From: Candidatus Pelagibacter sp.
GTDB taxonomy: Bacteria; Pseudomonadota; Alphaproteobacteria; Pelagibacterales; Pelagibacteraceae
Length of the DNA: 7,118 bases
NCBI GenBank assembly: GCA_017880265.1
Contig: JAFJTK010000122.1
Span: 1 to 7,118, forward strand
Direction: 5' to 3'
Of the stretch, positions 6,729-7,118 are shown piece after piece; position 1 is the first letter of the stretch, and every line of letters begins with the position of its first letter. The translations under genes were made by a program, and so were the position numbers. The notes under the pieces were generated by a model. That model was not told the origin of the DNA. It worked only from the letters and a program-made list of their open reading frames with translations, and did no database searches.

Positions 6729-7118
6729 TTAGCCAATCTTTAATTTTATTACTTATAACATTGAAAGTGTTTCTAATGATTATTTGCTTTTCTTCGACAT
6801 TTGCATTTTGAAGTTTAGTTACTGGATCGTCTATATCCCAGTGTATAATTTGGTTTTTATCAGGCCAAATAGGACACACTTCATTATTTGCGTTATTACA
6901 TACTGTTATTACATGATCCATTTTTATTTCATTATTGATAAACTCTTCAAAGTTTTTAGAACTATAATTAGTTAGATCATAATTTTTGTTCTTCTCTAAA
7001 AAACTTTTAACATCTTGATTGATCTTTCCTGAAGGTTTGCTACCAGCGCTAAAAGCTTTGAATGTATTTGAATATTCATTATTGATAATGCTCTCAGCTA
7101 TAATGCTTCTTGCAGAAT
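6718..7118 (-). CDS. arsC: arsenate reductase ArsC, low-molecular-weight phosphatase fold (5' end beyond the window)
   Basis: Cytoplasmic enzyme that reduces arsenate to arsenite. The frame is open from the right edge to the TAA at 6718-6720, giving 132 visible residues. It opens with SARSIIAES, the end of the CTGNSARS-type P-loop (CX5R), so the catalytic first cysteine and roughly ten further residues lie just outside. The later redox cysteines are present as VCNNANNEVCP (codons 6898-6900 and 6874-6876), and HWDIDDP carries the conserved aspartate. The SARS P-loop and CX7C spacing match the proteobacterial ArsC form; Staphylococcus ArsC has SCRS and CX6C. An internal ATG at 6919-6921 is not the start, since the homologous frame continues well upstream of it. 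The stop lies within the first codons of the channel gene. Its promoter and any arsR are off the edge. Confidence 0.93.
   Translation of the reverse strand, partial: SARSIIAESIINNEYSNTFKAFSAGSKPSGKINQDVKSFLEKNKNYDLTNYSSKNFEEFINNEIKMDHVITVCNNANNEVCPIWPDKNQIIHWDIDDPVTKLQNANVEEKQIIIRNTFNVISNKIKDWLNEK

Noticed and set aside
6718..6921. Separate small gene of 67 codons on the - strand
   Set aside because: It is the C-terminal part of arsC. The same frame stays open to the window edge and reads the conserved SARS P-loop segment, so the ATG at 6919-6921 is internal.
6784..6975. 63-codon open frame on the + strand opposite arsC
   Set aside because: It is antisense to a well-conserved enzyme, has no family features and looks like a shadow of arsC codon usage.
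1..7118. Mobile element, CRISPR array, tRNA or other RNA gene
   Set aside because: No transposase, terminal repeats, regularly spaced repeats or tRNA-like cloverleaf was seen, and nearly all bases are accounted for by conserved genes and short regulatory gaps.

Overview
The window is AT-rich (roughly 30% GC by eye), tightly packed and unmistakably bacterial. The long N-terminal extensions of PstC and PstA, the very short or overlapping gene junctions, the A/T-ending codons and the proteobacterial type of ArsC together suggest a streamlined marine alphaproteobacterium. SAR11/Pelagibacterales is my best guess, but this is inferred from style and not from a marker gene.

Layout: positions 1-141 are a regulatory leader with an inverted repeat, a strong three-repeat Pho box and the pstS ribosome-binding site; they may include the last codons of an upstream gene. 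pstS (142-1170) encodes the periplasmic phosphate-binding protein. A textbook intrinsic terminator (1187-1219) follows it, then a second Pho box (1241-1258) just before pstC. From there pstC, pstA, pstB, phoU and phoB run on the + strand with junctions from an 8-bp overlap to a 3-bp gap, so they form one transcription unit. On the - strand, reading in from the right edge, are the end of an arsC-type arsenate reductase (cut inside its P-loop by the window edge) and, overlapping it by 11 bp, an aquaporin-family channel. The last 12 bp of the channel gene overlap the end of phoB tail to tail.

How the genes work together: PstS captures phosphate in the periplasm, PstC and PstA form the membrane channel, and PstB powers it with ATP. 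PhoU links the state of the transporter to signalling. PhoB activates transcription at Pho boxes, and two good candidates sit in front of pstS and pstC, so the regulator probably drives its own operon. No phoR sensor kinase is visible. Phosphate transporters can also admit arsenate. The adjoining arsC-channel pair fits a detoxification route in which ArsC reduces arsenate to arsenite and the channel lets arsenite leave, as described for the aqpS/arsC arrangement in Sinorhizobium meliloti. No ArsB/Acr3 pump or ArsR repressor lies in the visible part.

This is a recognisable phosphate-acquisition locus and not a new system. The most interesting parts are the dual Pho-box and terminator design, the non-canonical channel motifs, and the back-to-back link between phosphate uptake and arsenate handling.
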